From: Lucinisca nassula
Taxonomy: Eukaryota; Mollusca; Bivalvia; Lucinida; Lucinidae
Length of the DNA: 64,000 nucleotides
Assembly (NCBI GenBank): GCA_963580285.1
Contig: OY757026.1
Coordinates: forward strand, 88,138,651 to 88,202,650
Direction: 5' to 3'
Made by a program: the position numbers and the translations under genes. Under the pieces are notes generated by a model. The model was not told where the DNA came from and did no database searches. It saw only the letters and a program-made list of their open reading frames with translations. Positions 43,261-52,352 of the stretch are shown here, in pieces (the stretch's first letter is position 1; the number at the start of each line of letters is the position of its first letter).

Positions 43261-43499
43261 GCCCCGCCAAGCGAATTTGTGTCTTCGAGCATTCCGTCAT
43301 GACAAATTTTAACTGCGCATGCCCAGCCATTTAGAGGGGCCAAGGATATGGCTTTCTGTCTGAAGGTTCCAGGTTCCTCTTGATTCACTGCTTGTAGGAG
43401 GGAGCAGCGAAGGTTCTGGCGAGACTGCGCAGATGCGCAGGCTCGCCTGAACCTTCGCTGCTCGCATAGGCGATTAGTACCAAAATTGCTTGACGGGGC
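43261..43499. mobile_element. Foldback MITE Z (copy 1)
   Basis: Ends GCCCCGCCAAGCGAATTTG and CAAAATTGCTTGACGGGGC; the centre is a long hairpin, GAGCAGCGAAGGTTC with GAACCTTCGCTGCTC around a GCGCAG core. Copy 2 is at 45154-45385. Confidence 0.8.
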
Positions 43500-43733
43500 C
43501 CATACCGTTTAAGGAATTATGATACATTGAAATTTTCAACCATGAAGTCATATGATCCTCATAGTTAGAACTAAAGCCACAAAAATTGCAGTATCAACTG
43601 TTTACACAACAGTATAAGCCAAGGCAAAGTTAAAAGCCTACTGACTAGATGAAATGGTAAAATATGCATTCAAAATTTTGTGGTCCCTGAATTATTTTGA
43701 ACAGTATATTTTTACCTGTCTCTGGAGATGAAA

Positions 43734-44067
43734 TACCGGCCCCGATAGCTCAGTTGGTAGAGTGTCCGCTCCGGGGAACGGGAGGTCACGGGTTCGATCC
43801 CGGGCCGTGACATACCAAAGTCGTTAAGAATGGTAATAGCTGCTCCTCTCTTGGCACTCAGATTTACAGGGTAGAGCTAGGACTGGTCGACCCAGTGTCA
43901 GGATAATGTGACTGGGAGTGGTATCATGTAATGTGTCTGGGACATGATACTTCAGTGAGGCAGCACTATAAAAGTGAGCATTGAGCTCCATGTCGCAACC
44001 AGACACCGCCGTGATATGACTGAAAAATTGTTGAAAGCGACGGTTAACCCAAATTCACACACACACA
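43734..44067 (+). mobile_element. tRNA-derived SINE, family G
   Basis: Target duplication CTCTGGAGATGAAA (43720-43733 and 44068-44081). Head with TAGCTCAGTTGGTAGAG and GGTTCGATCCCGGG, AC-repeat tail. Confidence 0.92.
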
Positions 44068-44183
44068 CTCTGGAGATGAAAACATTGTCAAAGTAAATGT
44101 CATACTTTTTGTCACTGAAGCTTATTCACCTTTTTGCATTATCTGCTGGTTGCTAGTCTGAAGGTTATCAGTGTTGGGAAAAC

Positions 44184-44234
44184 AGGTAACCAGACCCCCC
44201 TGACCTGAAAGGTCAGGGGGTCTGGTTACCTATT
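44184..44234. repeat. Strong hairpin before VPS8 exon
   Basis: AGGTAACCAGACCCCCCTGA and its complement (one bulged C), about 22 paired bases, short loop. It lies 75 bp before the exon acceptor at 44308. Confidence 0.8.
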
Positions 44235-44308
44235 TTTCTGATAGTGATAATGTGTAAGCTGGGAGTCAGCAAATGATGCAAAAATGGTGAATGATTCTTA
44301 TTTTTCAG

Positions 44309-44401
44309 CCAACCCAAGTTGGTATTTTGTTCACTTTCCTAGCCAGACAGATGGCTAGACATGAAAACACCATCAGGGTCAACACAGTTCTCTTTGAACA
44401 G
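44309..44401 (+). CDS. VPS8: VPS8 exon
   Basis: This 93-nt exon of exactly 31 codons (phase 0 at both ends) lies between acceptor CTTATTTTTCAG and donor GTAAGC. It reads PTQVGILFTFLARQMARHEN, then TIRVNTVLFEQ. This corresponds to the VPS8 segment with the conserved QVG.LFTFLARQ core. The preceding intron is 18.5 kb and filled with transposable elements. A strong hairpin (44184-44234) lies about 75 bp upstream. Confidence 0.92.
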
Positions 44402-44497
44402 GTAAGCAAGTTTGACAATACAAATAGCTCGAAGGTATTCTTTCATGGAGATTGATCATGAAAGTAGAGGATCTTACATGAGTGGTCATTACATATG

Positions 44498-44649
44498 ACA
44501 TTTATCAAATTTAACTGCGATGAAATCCAATTTAAAGCGGTCAAAGGCTCGTTTCATAAATTTCATATGAAATGACCATGGGTATAAGATTCTGTTTATC
44601 ATATGACCACTTTAAATTGGATTTTAGCGCCGTTAAATTTGACAAATGT
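44498..44649. repeat. 152-bp foldback MITE
   Basis: ACATTTATCAAATTTAAC and AATCCAATTTAAAG pair with CTTTAAATTGGATT and GTTAAATTTGACAAATGT; about 45-bp arms with small mismatches. Confidence 0.75.
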
Positions 44650-44771
44650 TCCTGAAAAAAAAGTGCATGGTTGACATGGACGTTGTCATGACGTTACTTT
44701 ATCCCGCCAAAGTGTTATTACATGTGTGGTCATATGATTTTTATTACACGGCATAATTCACTGCTTTCATT

Positions 44772-44993
44772 GAAGTTATATGATAATCTTTTCTACGGTC
44801 ATTCTCTTCCTTCCACTGATTCAAGAAGGGCAGTTGTCAGTTTCTGGCGAAAGAATGAGCACTGTACTGGTTAACCGCTTACGTATTAGCCTGCCCAGGA
44901 AAAGTCTGGGTAGGTAAACTGACCGGCTCAAAAATGACCTAAAATAGTGTTGACTGGGCCTTTAAACTCTAATACAAACAAACAAACAATTGC
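44772..44993 (+). mobile_element. SINE family T, 5'-truncated
   Basis: Matches 51040-51257: CTACGGTCATTCTCTTCCTT, AAGGGCAGTTGTCAGTTTC, GCCTGCCCAGGAAAAG, (CAAA)n tail. No tRNA head. Confidence 0.8.
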
Positions 44994-45153
44994 TCAAAGG
45001 TAGAATACAAATCTGCTACAGGTGTCCATATTGGGTAGAAAATATTTAACAATGGCCTTAAATGTTTAAAGATTTGTTAAAATCACTTTGTCACAGCAGT
45101 TGACTTTTCAGAATCTTTTGGATTTGAACCAAATAAAGAAAAGTATTAAATGA

Positions 45154-45385
45154 GCCCCGCCAAGTGAATTTGGGTCTTCGAGCATTCCGTCATGACAAAC
45201 TTTAACTGCGCATGCCCAGCCATTCAGAGGGGCCAGGGATATGGCTTTCTGTCTGAAGGTTCCACTTGATTCACTGCTTGTATGAGCGAGCAGCGAAGGT
45301 TCTGGCGAGACTGCCCGGATGCGCAGGCTCGCCTGAACCTTCGCTGCTCGCATAGGCGATAAGTACCAAAATCGCTTGGCGGGGT
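45154..45385. mobile_element. Foldback MITE Z (copy 2)
   Basis: GCCCCGCCAAGTGAATTTG and CAAAATCGCTTGGCGGGG ends with the same central hairpin as 43261-43499. Confidence 0.8.
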
Positions 45386-45467
45386 CCAAATTATCCCTTT
45401 GAAATTTTATAAATCAGAATTTCTTTAGATCTGATGCCTTATATTCAGTTTTAAACATTCTTGAAAT

Positions 45468-45763
45468 TGGGCTCCCGCCCATCAGGGCTTAAAGAAATAA
45501 ATTGGGCTGCTTAAAGCTTCCACGTAGAGCTGAAACCAACCGCACATGAGTACTGGTAAACCACTTAGAGGGTATAAGCCTTCCCAGGCAAAGTGGCGAG
45601 TCAGACGCTCCATGCATACAAACCTTGTTGTTTTCATTGGCTGGCAGGGCTTGAGATGTCTTTTTATCTCAATGTTGGGTAAAAGTCCCACAAAATTGGA
45701 AGGAAGGTCTCAGAAATGATCTAAATGTGTTGATGGGAACGTTAAACCTCATTTCAAACAAAT
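45468..45763 (+). mobile_element. SINE family M
   Basis: GGGCTCCCGCCCATCAGGGC head, GTTGATGGGAACGTTAAACC end, short tail; diverged from the consensus. Confidence 0.8.
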
Positions 45764-45814
45764 ACTTGAAAATACACAAAGGCTTTTTTAAAACACACTT
45801 CATTATTTCACAGT

Positions 45815-46552
45815 TTTAATGCCCCCGGAATCTAGATTTTGGTCTGTCTGGCCGTTTGGGCGTTTGTCCATTTGTCTGTCTGCAAAATCCTTTACATTGG
45901 GCATAACTTTTGAATGGTAATAGATAGAGCTTTCATATTTAACATGTGTATACCTTATCACAAGACCTTTCCAGTGGTACCATAATTTTTGATCTCGTGA
46001 CCTTGAACTTTACCTTTGACCTACTTTTTTCAAATTTTTTAAAAACATTAACATTGGCCATAACTTTCGATTGGTAAGTGATAAGGCTTTCATATTTCAC
46101 ATGTGTATTCCTTGTCACAAGACCTTTCTAGTGGTACCATTATTTTTTACCTTGTGACCTTGACCTTGATGTTTGACCTACTTTTTAAAAACTTTAACAT
46201 TGGCCATAACTGTCGATTGGTAAGTGGTAGGGCTTTCATATTTCACATTGCACTCCTTGTCACAAGACCTTTCTAGTGGTACCATAATTTTTGACCTCGT
46301 GACCTTGATGTTTGACCTACTTTTTAAAAACTTTAACATTGGCCATAACCTTCGATTGGTAAGTGGTAGAGCTTTCATATTTCACATGTGCACTCCTTGT
46401 CCCAAGACCTTTCTAGTGGTACCATAATTTTTTACCTCTGACCTTGACGTTTGACCTTTTTAAAAACTTTAACATTGGCCATAACTTTCAATTGGTAAGT
46501 GGTAGGGCTTTCATATTTCACATGTGCATTTCTTGTCACAAGACCTTTCTAA

Positions 46553-46587
<35 letters not shown>

Positions 46588-46981
46588 TGACATTTTACCT
46601 ACTTTTTAAAAACTTTAACATAGTCCATAACTTTTGATTGGTAAGTGATTGGGCTTTCATTTTTCACATGTGCATTCTTTTTCACAAGACCTTTCCAGTG
46701 GTACCATATTTTTTACCTCGTGACCTTGACGTTTGACCTACTTTTTAAAAACTTTAACATTGGCCATAACTTTCAATTGGTAAGTGATAGGGCTTTCATA
46801 TTTCACATGTGCATACTATGTCACAAGACCTTTTCAACAATCCCATAATTTTTGACCTTGTGACCTTGACCTACTTTTTAAGACTTGAACATTGGCCATA
46901 CGGTTTGATTACTTAGTGATACTGCTTTCATATTTAACATGCCCTGTCCGGGGGCATCAGTGTTTCACAAAGACATCTTGT
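45815..46981 (+). mobile_element. Tandem-core element, family C
   Basis: 5' ATGCCCCCGGAATCTAGATT, then GTCTGTCTGGCCG and CATTTGTCTGTCTGC. About seven or eight units of roughly 140-150 bp follow, each with TTTCATATTTCACATGTGCA and TGACCTTGAC. The 3' end is TCCGGGGGCAT and CATCTTGT. The 11-bp pair ATGCCCCCGGA / TCCGGGGGCAT is perfect; the terminal hairpin is weak. Confidence 0.72.
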
Positions 46982-47655
46982 TTGTCATGATCTATTTTCC
47001 TTCCATTTGTTTGTTTGTTTGTTCATTGAGCCATCAAAATTTGCATTCACTTTAGCATTAAACCTAATGTTCAAGTCCATTTCACAAGAACTATAAGAGC
47101 TTCAGTAATGATACTGGTTCAGACTTGCTCATTTTTGATTTTTGTTTGCATCTAGGCATAGCAACTTTATTGCAAGTATCCATATTTGACCTTGACTTAC
47201 ATTTCATGCTTCACTGACTTTGTGAAATATTGCATTTCACCTTAGCATTCACCCTAATATTCATAATAGAAGTGAAGGCAATGATCAGGAATAATTACAA
47301 TTAACTCACAGCTCCCATCAGAGACACCAAGAGAAAGAAACACAAACATGAAACAACTGGACCCTAATGGAAACATCACTAGCGGAAAGCCAAAAGGACA
47401 GTTACTTTCCCACAAAATGGCCAGTTGGCTGTCCAAAGCAAAATATTATAAGCGATACACTTCTCAGAAACTGTAAGAGCTTCTGTAATGGTGCTATGTT
47501 CAGACTTGCATCCAGGGATGGCTACTTCAATGCAAGCATCCATATTTGACCTTGACCTATATTTCCTTGTACCTGACTCCTTGAAATATTATCTCCATCC
47601 TAGCATTGACCCTACTAGTCAAGTCTGTTTCTCTATAACTATAAAAGCCACGTTA
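46982..47655. repeat. Further tandem-core repeat split by a Penelope-like 3' fragment
   Basis: Units at about 47040-47250 and 47450-47655 share GCAAGTATCCATATTTGACC and TTGAAATATT. Between them, about 47255-47470 on the minus strand matches 54870-55050 (TTTTGTGGGAAAGTAACTGT, CTTGGTGTCT, GTTAATTGTA), the 3' part of the Penelope-like element. Another trace lies near 36800-36890. Confidence 0.6.
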
Positions 47656-47657
47656 AT

Positions 47658-47712
47658 AGCCTCCTGATCACCAGTCAAACGCGCATCAGACTGAGCTACA
47701 GAGGCGGGCAGT
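47658..47712 (-). repeat. tRNA head of SINE family T
   Basis: Minus-strand fragment with CTGATCACCAGTCAAACGCG and ATCAGACTGAGCTACAGAGG, complement of the family T box A region. Confidence 0.65.
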
Positions 47713-47719
47713 TAACCCT

Positions 47720-47900
47720 TCTCTTGCTGAATATTCAGTTAAGCCACACCCATTTCTGACTGAACCAATCAAATTACTTGATGTAATTTATTGCTACAAA
47801 TTTATAAACTGAATGCCAAACAGTGTAGATCCTGATCAGATGGCTTCTTCAGAAGCCATCTGATCTGGAGCTGCACTGTTTGCAAAGATAGGGGTTGTCG
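47720..47900. repeat. MITE-like repeat with CAAACAGTG core
   Basis: Foldback CAAACAGTGTAGATCCTGAT against ATCTGGAGCTGCACTGTTTG; same family as 30250-30475 and 50625-50830. It ends about 65 bp before VPS8 exon 47966. Confidence 0.75.
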
Positions 47901-47965
47901 TGAAAAGCATGATAAGTGTTAAGTACAGATGTTGATTTCGGTATACTTGTCTCCATCTGTTACAG

Positions 47966-48105
47966 GTGCTGGAGTTTCTTTGCAATCCCGATGATGAATC
48001 CAGACACGAGGAACGTCAACAGGCATTACTGGAATTATCACACGCCGGTGGACTACAGCAGGTTGATGAGGAGAGATTCTTATACTTAGTGGAGAGGGCT
48101 AAATT
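47966..48105 (+). CDS. VPS8: VPS8 exon
   Basis: The exon has 140 nt: 46 codons plus two bases (TT) that join the C of the next exon to give Phe. The acceptor is TCTGTTACAG and the donor GTAAGA. It encodes VLEFLCNPDDESRHEERQQA and then a Leu/Glu-rich helix ending VERAKF. The match to the VPS8 block VLEFL...DD.SRH.ERQQ.LLEL is clear. A SINE begins about 30 bp after the donor, followed by the 40-bp minisatellite at 48479-49912. Confidence 0.93.
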
Positions 48106-48135
48106 GTAAGAATATAATGGAACATTAATTAGCTT

Positions 48136-48436
48136 TGCCCTCGCCCATCGGGGCTAGGAGAAATAGATGGGCTGCATGATGCTTCCACTCAGAGCTGAAA
48201 CTGACCCGCACACGAGTACTGGTAAATCGCTTAGAGGATCTATGCCTGCCCAGGCAGTGCGGTGCGAGTCAGACCGTCCATGCTTATAAACCCTATTGGT
48301 TTCATTGGATGACAGGGCTTGAGATGTCATTTCATCTCAATGTCGGGTAAAAGTCCCACAAAATTGGAAGCAAAGTCTCCAAAATGACCTATATAGTGTT
48401 GACGGGGACGTTAAACCTCAAATCAAACAAACAAAT
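48136..48436 (+). mobile_element. SINE family M
   Basis: Head CCCTCGCCCATCGGGGCTAG, full body, tail CAAACAAACAAA. Begins about 30 bp after the VPS8 exon donor. Confidence 0.82.
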
Positions 48437-48478
48437 TTACCACTCTCTAGGCTAATTCAGCAGATGACAAATTGTTGT

Positions 48479-49912
48479 CCCCTATGAAGACAATTGCATG
48501 AGATGTCAAGTCCTGGTCCCCTATGGAGACAATTTGCATGAGATGTCAAGTCCTGGTCCCCTATGGAGACAATTGCATGAGATGTCAAGTCCTGGTCCCC
48601 TATGGAGACAATTGCATGAGATGTCAAGTCCTGGTCCCCTATGGAGACAATTGCATGAGATGTCAAGTCCTGGTCCCCTATGGAGACAATTGCATGAGAT
48701 GTCAAGTACTGGTCCCCTATGGAGACAATTGCATGAGATGTCAAGTCCTGGTCCCCTATGGAGACAATTTGCATGAGATGTCAAGTCCTGGTCCCCTATG
48801 AAGACAATTTGCATGAGATGTCAAGTCCTGGTCCCCTATGGAGACAATTGCATGAGATGTCAAGTCCTGGTCCCCTATGGAGACAATTTGCATGAGATGT
48901 CAAGTCCTGGTCCCCTATGGAGACAATTTGCATGAGATGTCAAGTTCTGGTCCCCTATGGAGACAATTTGCATAAGATGTCAAGTCCTGTTGGAGACAAT
49001 TTGCATTAGATGTCAAGTCCTGTTGGAGACAATTTGCATGAGATGTCAAGTCCTGTTGTCTGGGAAGAATAGTAAAAAATATTTAAAAATGTTGGCTGCT
49101 GCATAAAAAAAATACCCAGCATGCAGAACATTAAATGTACTTTATAACTGTTGCCTAGGAAAAATGAGATGTCAAGTCCTGGTCCCCTATGAAGACAATT
49201 TGCATGAGATGTCAAGTCCTGGTCCCCTATGGAGACAATTTGCATGAGATGTCAAGTCCTGGTCCCCTATGGAGACAATTTGCATGAGATGTCAAGTCCT
49301 GGTCCCCTATGAAGACAATTGCATGAGATGTCAAGTCCTGGTCCCCTATGGAGACAATTGCATGAGATGTCAAGTCCTGGTCCCCTATGGAGACAATTGC
49401 ATGAGATGTCAAGTCCTGGTCCCCTATGGAGACAATTGCATGAGATGTCAAGTCCTGGTCCCCTATGGAGACAATTGCATGAGATGTCAAGTCCTGGTCC
49501 CCTATGGAGACAATTTGCATGAGATGTCAAGTCCTGGTCCCCTATGAAGACAATTTGCATGAGATGTCAAGTCCTGGTCCCCTATGGAGACAATTGCATG
49601 AGATGTCAAGTCCTGGTCCCCTATGGAGACAATTTGCATGAGATGTCAAGTCCTGGTCCCCTATGGAGACAATTTGCATGAGATGTCAAGTTCTGGTCCC
49701 CTATGGAGACAATTTGCATAAGATGTCAAGTCCTGTTGGAGACAATTTGCATGAGATGTCAAGTCCTGTTGGAGACAATTTGCATGAGATGTCAAGTCCT
49801 GTTGTCTGGGAAGAATAGTAAAAAATATTTAAAAATGTTGGCTGCTGCATTAAAAAAATACCCAGCATGCAGAACATTAAATGTACTTTATAACTGTTGC
49901 CTAGGAAAAATG
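48479..49912 (+). repeat. 40-bp minisatellite with higher-order duplication
   Basis: Units of 39-40 bp (GCATGAGATGTCAAGTCCTG, then GTCCCCTATGGAGACAATT). Both blocks (48479-49060 and 49165-49802) end with shorter units lacking GTCCCCTA. Each is followed by the same unique segment of about 114 bp (49053-49166 and 49799-49912, GTTGGCTGCTGCAT). The whole array is therefore duplicated with a period of about 746 bp. Confidence 0.92.
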
Positions 49913-50067
49913 TGGTGATGTTAATAGGTTGACTGGGCTATTAAGTTTCAAAGCAAAGAAAATGTATCACCGTAAAAATCCTAAACATTCGGACACCTTG
50001 AGGACCTGCTGTAATTCTTCTAAAATTTTAACAAATCTGTTTCACAATCAAGCAAAGAGTGTAAGAC

Positions 50068-50140
50068 GTGCAGATGGAATGGCAGACAGTGGAGACCCTG
50101 ATCAGACTGCTGCTTCTGGGCTCTGCACTGTTTGCTTAGG
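50068..50140. repeat. CAAACAGTG-type foldback, diverged
   Basis: GGCAGACAGTGGAGACCCTG and GGCTCTGCACTGTTTGC; a diverged member just before VPS8 exon 50197. Confidence 0.5.
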
Positions 50141-50196
50141 CCTGACTGTCCTATACTTAGGAACATTACGGTAAATGATATTCTAATGTGTTTCAG

Positions 50197-50281
50197 CTAC
50201 CGAGTCTGTGAGCTACTATATGAAAAGAGAAGGCAGTTTGATAAGATCTTGTCCTGTTATCTCAGGGACTATGCTAGAAAG
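50197..50281 (+). CDS. VPS8: VPS8 exon with duplicated downstream donor
   Basis: The exon has 85 nt: one base plus 28 codons, ending at a codon boundary. The acceptor is ATGTGTTTCAG and the donor GTATGT. It reads YRVCELLYEKRRQFDKILSC then YLRDYARK, matching the VPS8 helical repeat with Y.(I/V)CE..YE...Q(Y/F)DKI..CYLRD. A SINE inserted just inside the intron, and its 9-bp target duplication (AAGGTATGT, 50279-50287 and 50582-50590) copies the splice junction. A second donor-like AAG/GTATGT therefore sits 303 bp downstream. Use of it would add an in-frame TGA at 50297-50299. Confidence 0.93.
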
Positions 50282-50287
50282 GTATGT

Positions 50288-50581
50288 ATCTGGGCTTGAA
50301 GAAATATATGGGCTGCATGATGCTTCCATGCAGAGCTGAAAGCAACCGCACACAAGTACTGGTAATCCGCTTAGAGGATCTAAGCCTGCCCAGGAAAAGT
50401 GGTGCGAGTGGGACTGTCCATGCTTATAAACCCTATTGGTTTCATTGGGCGACAGGGCTTGAGATGTCATTTCATCTCAATGTTGGGTAAAAGTCCCACA
50501 AAATTGGAAGCAACGTCTCCAAAATGACCTTTACTGTGTTGACAGGGATGTTAAACCGCAAATCAAACAAACAAACAAACT
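50288..50581 (+). mobile_element. SINE family M at a VPS8 splice donor
   Basis: 5'-truncated copy starting ATCTGGGCTTGAAG, tail (CAAA)n. Target duplication AAGGTATGT (50279-50287 and 50582-50590) spans the exon-intron border. Confidence 0.92.
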
Positions 50582-50624
50582 AAGGTATGTTATAGCTCCA
50601 GAAAAGGTAGTGTAACGGTGATAT

Positions 50625-50830
50625 TTAACCCTTATCCTGCTGAATAAATTAATAATGCCACACCTATTTCTGACTGTCCACCAATCAAATCAGTTGATAT
50701 AATTTATTTGTTTGGTTCAAAAACTGCATCACAAACAGTGTACATCGTGATCAGATGGCTCACTCAGAAGTCATCTGATCAGGATCTACACTATTTGCAA
50801 AGGTAGGGCTGTCATACTCAGCTTGAGGGT
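50625..50830. repeat. MITE-like repeat with CAAACAGTG core
   Basis: AACCCTTATCCTGCTGAAT and AGCTTGAGGGTT at the ends, CACAAACAGTGTACATC and GGATCTACACTATTTGC in the core. Confidence 0.7.
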
Positions 50831-50844
50831 TAATACACCTTGTA

Positions 50845-51305
50845 GGGGAAACCCCAAAACGGGTAATTGGCAAACAGTGCAGGCCCAGATTAGGCGGTAT
50901 CTGATCTGAGCTTACACTGTTTGCAAAAAGTTCAGCCATTCTCTGCCAGCCTCGGTAGCTCAGTCAGATGCGCGTCTGACTGGTGATCAGGAGGATGCGG
51001 GTTCAATACCTGCCAGGGTGGGCAATATTCTCTTGTGGAGATTGATCATGAAATCTTTTCTGCGGTCATTCTCTCCCTTCTGCTGATTTAAGAAGGGCAG
51101 TTATCAGTTTCTGGCAAAAGTATATGCACTGTACTGGTTAACCGCTTACGTATAAGCCTGCCCAGGAAAAGTGTGGACAGGTAGCCTGACCAGCTCAAAA
51201 ATGACCTAAAATACTGTTGACTGGGCCATTAAACTCCAATACAAACAAACAAACAAATCAGCCATTCTCCAAATAAATTGTAAAGAAAACACAACCTGAT
51301 AACCC
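50845..51305. repeat. CAAACAGTG repeat split by a SINE
   Basis: Matches 9770-9935 (AAACCCCAAAACGGGTAATT, then ACCCTAAATTTTGAAATG at the far side). Interrupted by the family T SINE. Confidence 0.75.
50944..51257 (+). mobile_element. tRNA-derived SINE, family T, full length
   Basis: Target duplication TCAGCCATTCTC (50932-50943 and 51258-51269). Head CTCGGTAGCTCAGTCAGATG and GGGTTCAATACCTGC, middle GCCTGCCCAGGAAAAG shared with family M, (CAAA)n tail. Confidence 0.92.
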
Positions 51306-51449
51306 TAAATTTTGAAATGGACTCGCGCTTGTGAAAATTGTTGATGTTTTCAGCACACTCAATGAAATATTTTTGGTATCCACCTCAAAAAAGTTAATAT
51401 AGCTGTTCTCATGAGAAAAAGGTACTTGCCACATAGGCAACTTTTAAGT

Positions 51450-51667
51450 ACTGATAAATGGCCTGGAAGGTTTAAGCATGCCCAAGAAAAGTTTTATGAG
51501 TTGGTCTGTCTATCAAACCCTAGCAGTTTCTTTGGATGTTAGGGCTTGAGCTGTCAATTCATATCAATGTTGAGTAAAAGTCCCACAAAATTGGAACCAA
51601 TATCTCTTCAAAATGACATAAATTGTGTTGATAGGAACGTAAAATCTCAACACAAACAAACAAACAC
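51450..51667 (+). repeat. Degraded SINE family M
   Basis: CATGCCCAAGAAAAG, AGGGCTTGAGCTGTC, GTCCCACAAAATTGGAAC and a CAAACAAACAAACA tail. Confidence 0.7.
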
Positions 51668-52352
51668 ATTTGGAGAAGATAAATTGGAGACTGCTCATGT
51701 GTTGTCTTAATTTATAGAAAAGAAAAAAAAAGTTGAGTAAAAGGGATAAATGGGAGGCTTTGTTGAGCATTTTATTCCTTTGCCTCAACAAGTTTAATAA
51801 ATTCGATAATGCATGAGCATGACTGCAAGATTCTATATCTCATATGACATTTGAAATGCATTTTATCCACAATTTTTCAGACAAAAATTTCAATATCCTA
51901 CCAATAGTAAACATGCCATCAATAAGCATGTCATATGTGTAACGTTACCGTTCCGTTCAACCTGGACGGAATCGGAAGAAACTCGCTCTCCAAAAGAGAA
52001 GTGTTTTTCCAATATATTCTATTGTTTCTTGTCTGATTTATAGCAGACAAGGAAAAACCAGAAACACATTATTGCTGGTTATCGGAGATTGTTGATTTTT
52101 TTCTCATGTAGATTGATTACTTTCTTGACATTCTTTCCCGCCATTACCTCACTTGTAGGTGGGGTAAACGCAAAATTGAAACATTCTTTGGAGGCTTGTC
52201 ACATTCATTTCTCTGAAGAGCCTGTGAGTTGTCAGATATTTGAGTGTGCTGAGCTATATATAACTTGACCAGGGTACTGAATAGTCCTTTGTTGCTGTCA
52301 GTGCACTGGCTGTGAAAAAACTTGGAATCAGGATTCCTTCATTAATAAGGGT
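51668..52352. other. Intron and probable 5' part of Penelope-like element
   Basis: The repeat also seen near 2290-2420 lies at about 51720-51850. The last 300-400 bp may belong to the Penelope-like element, but I see no defined 5' end. Confidence 0.4.

Noticed and set aside
48479..49912. CRISPR-like direct repeats
   Set aside because: Units are contiguous without unique spacers, and the genome is eukaryotic; it is a minisatellite.
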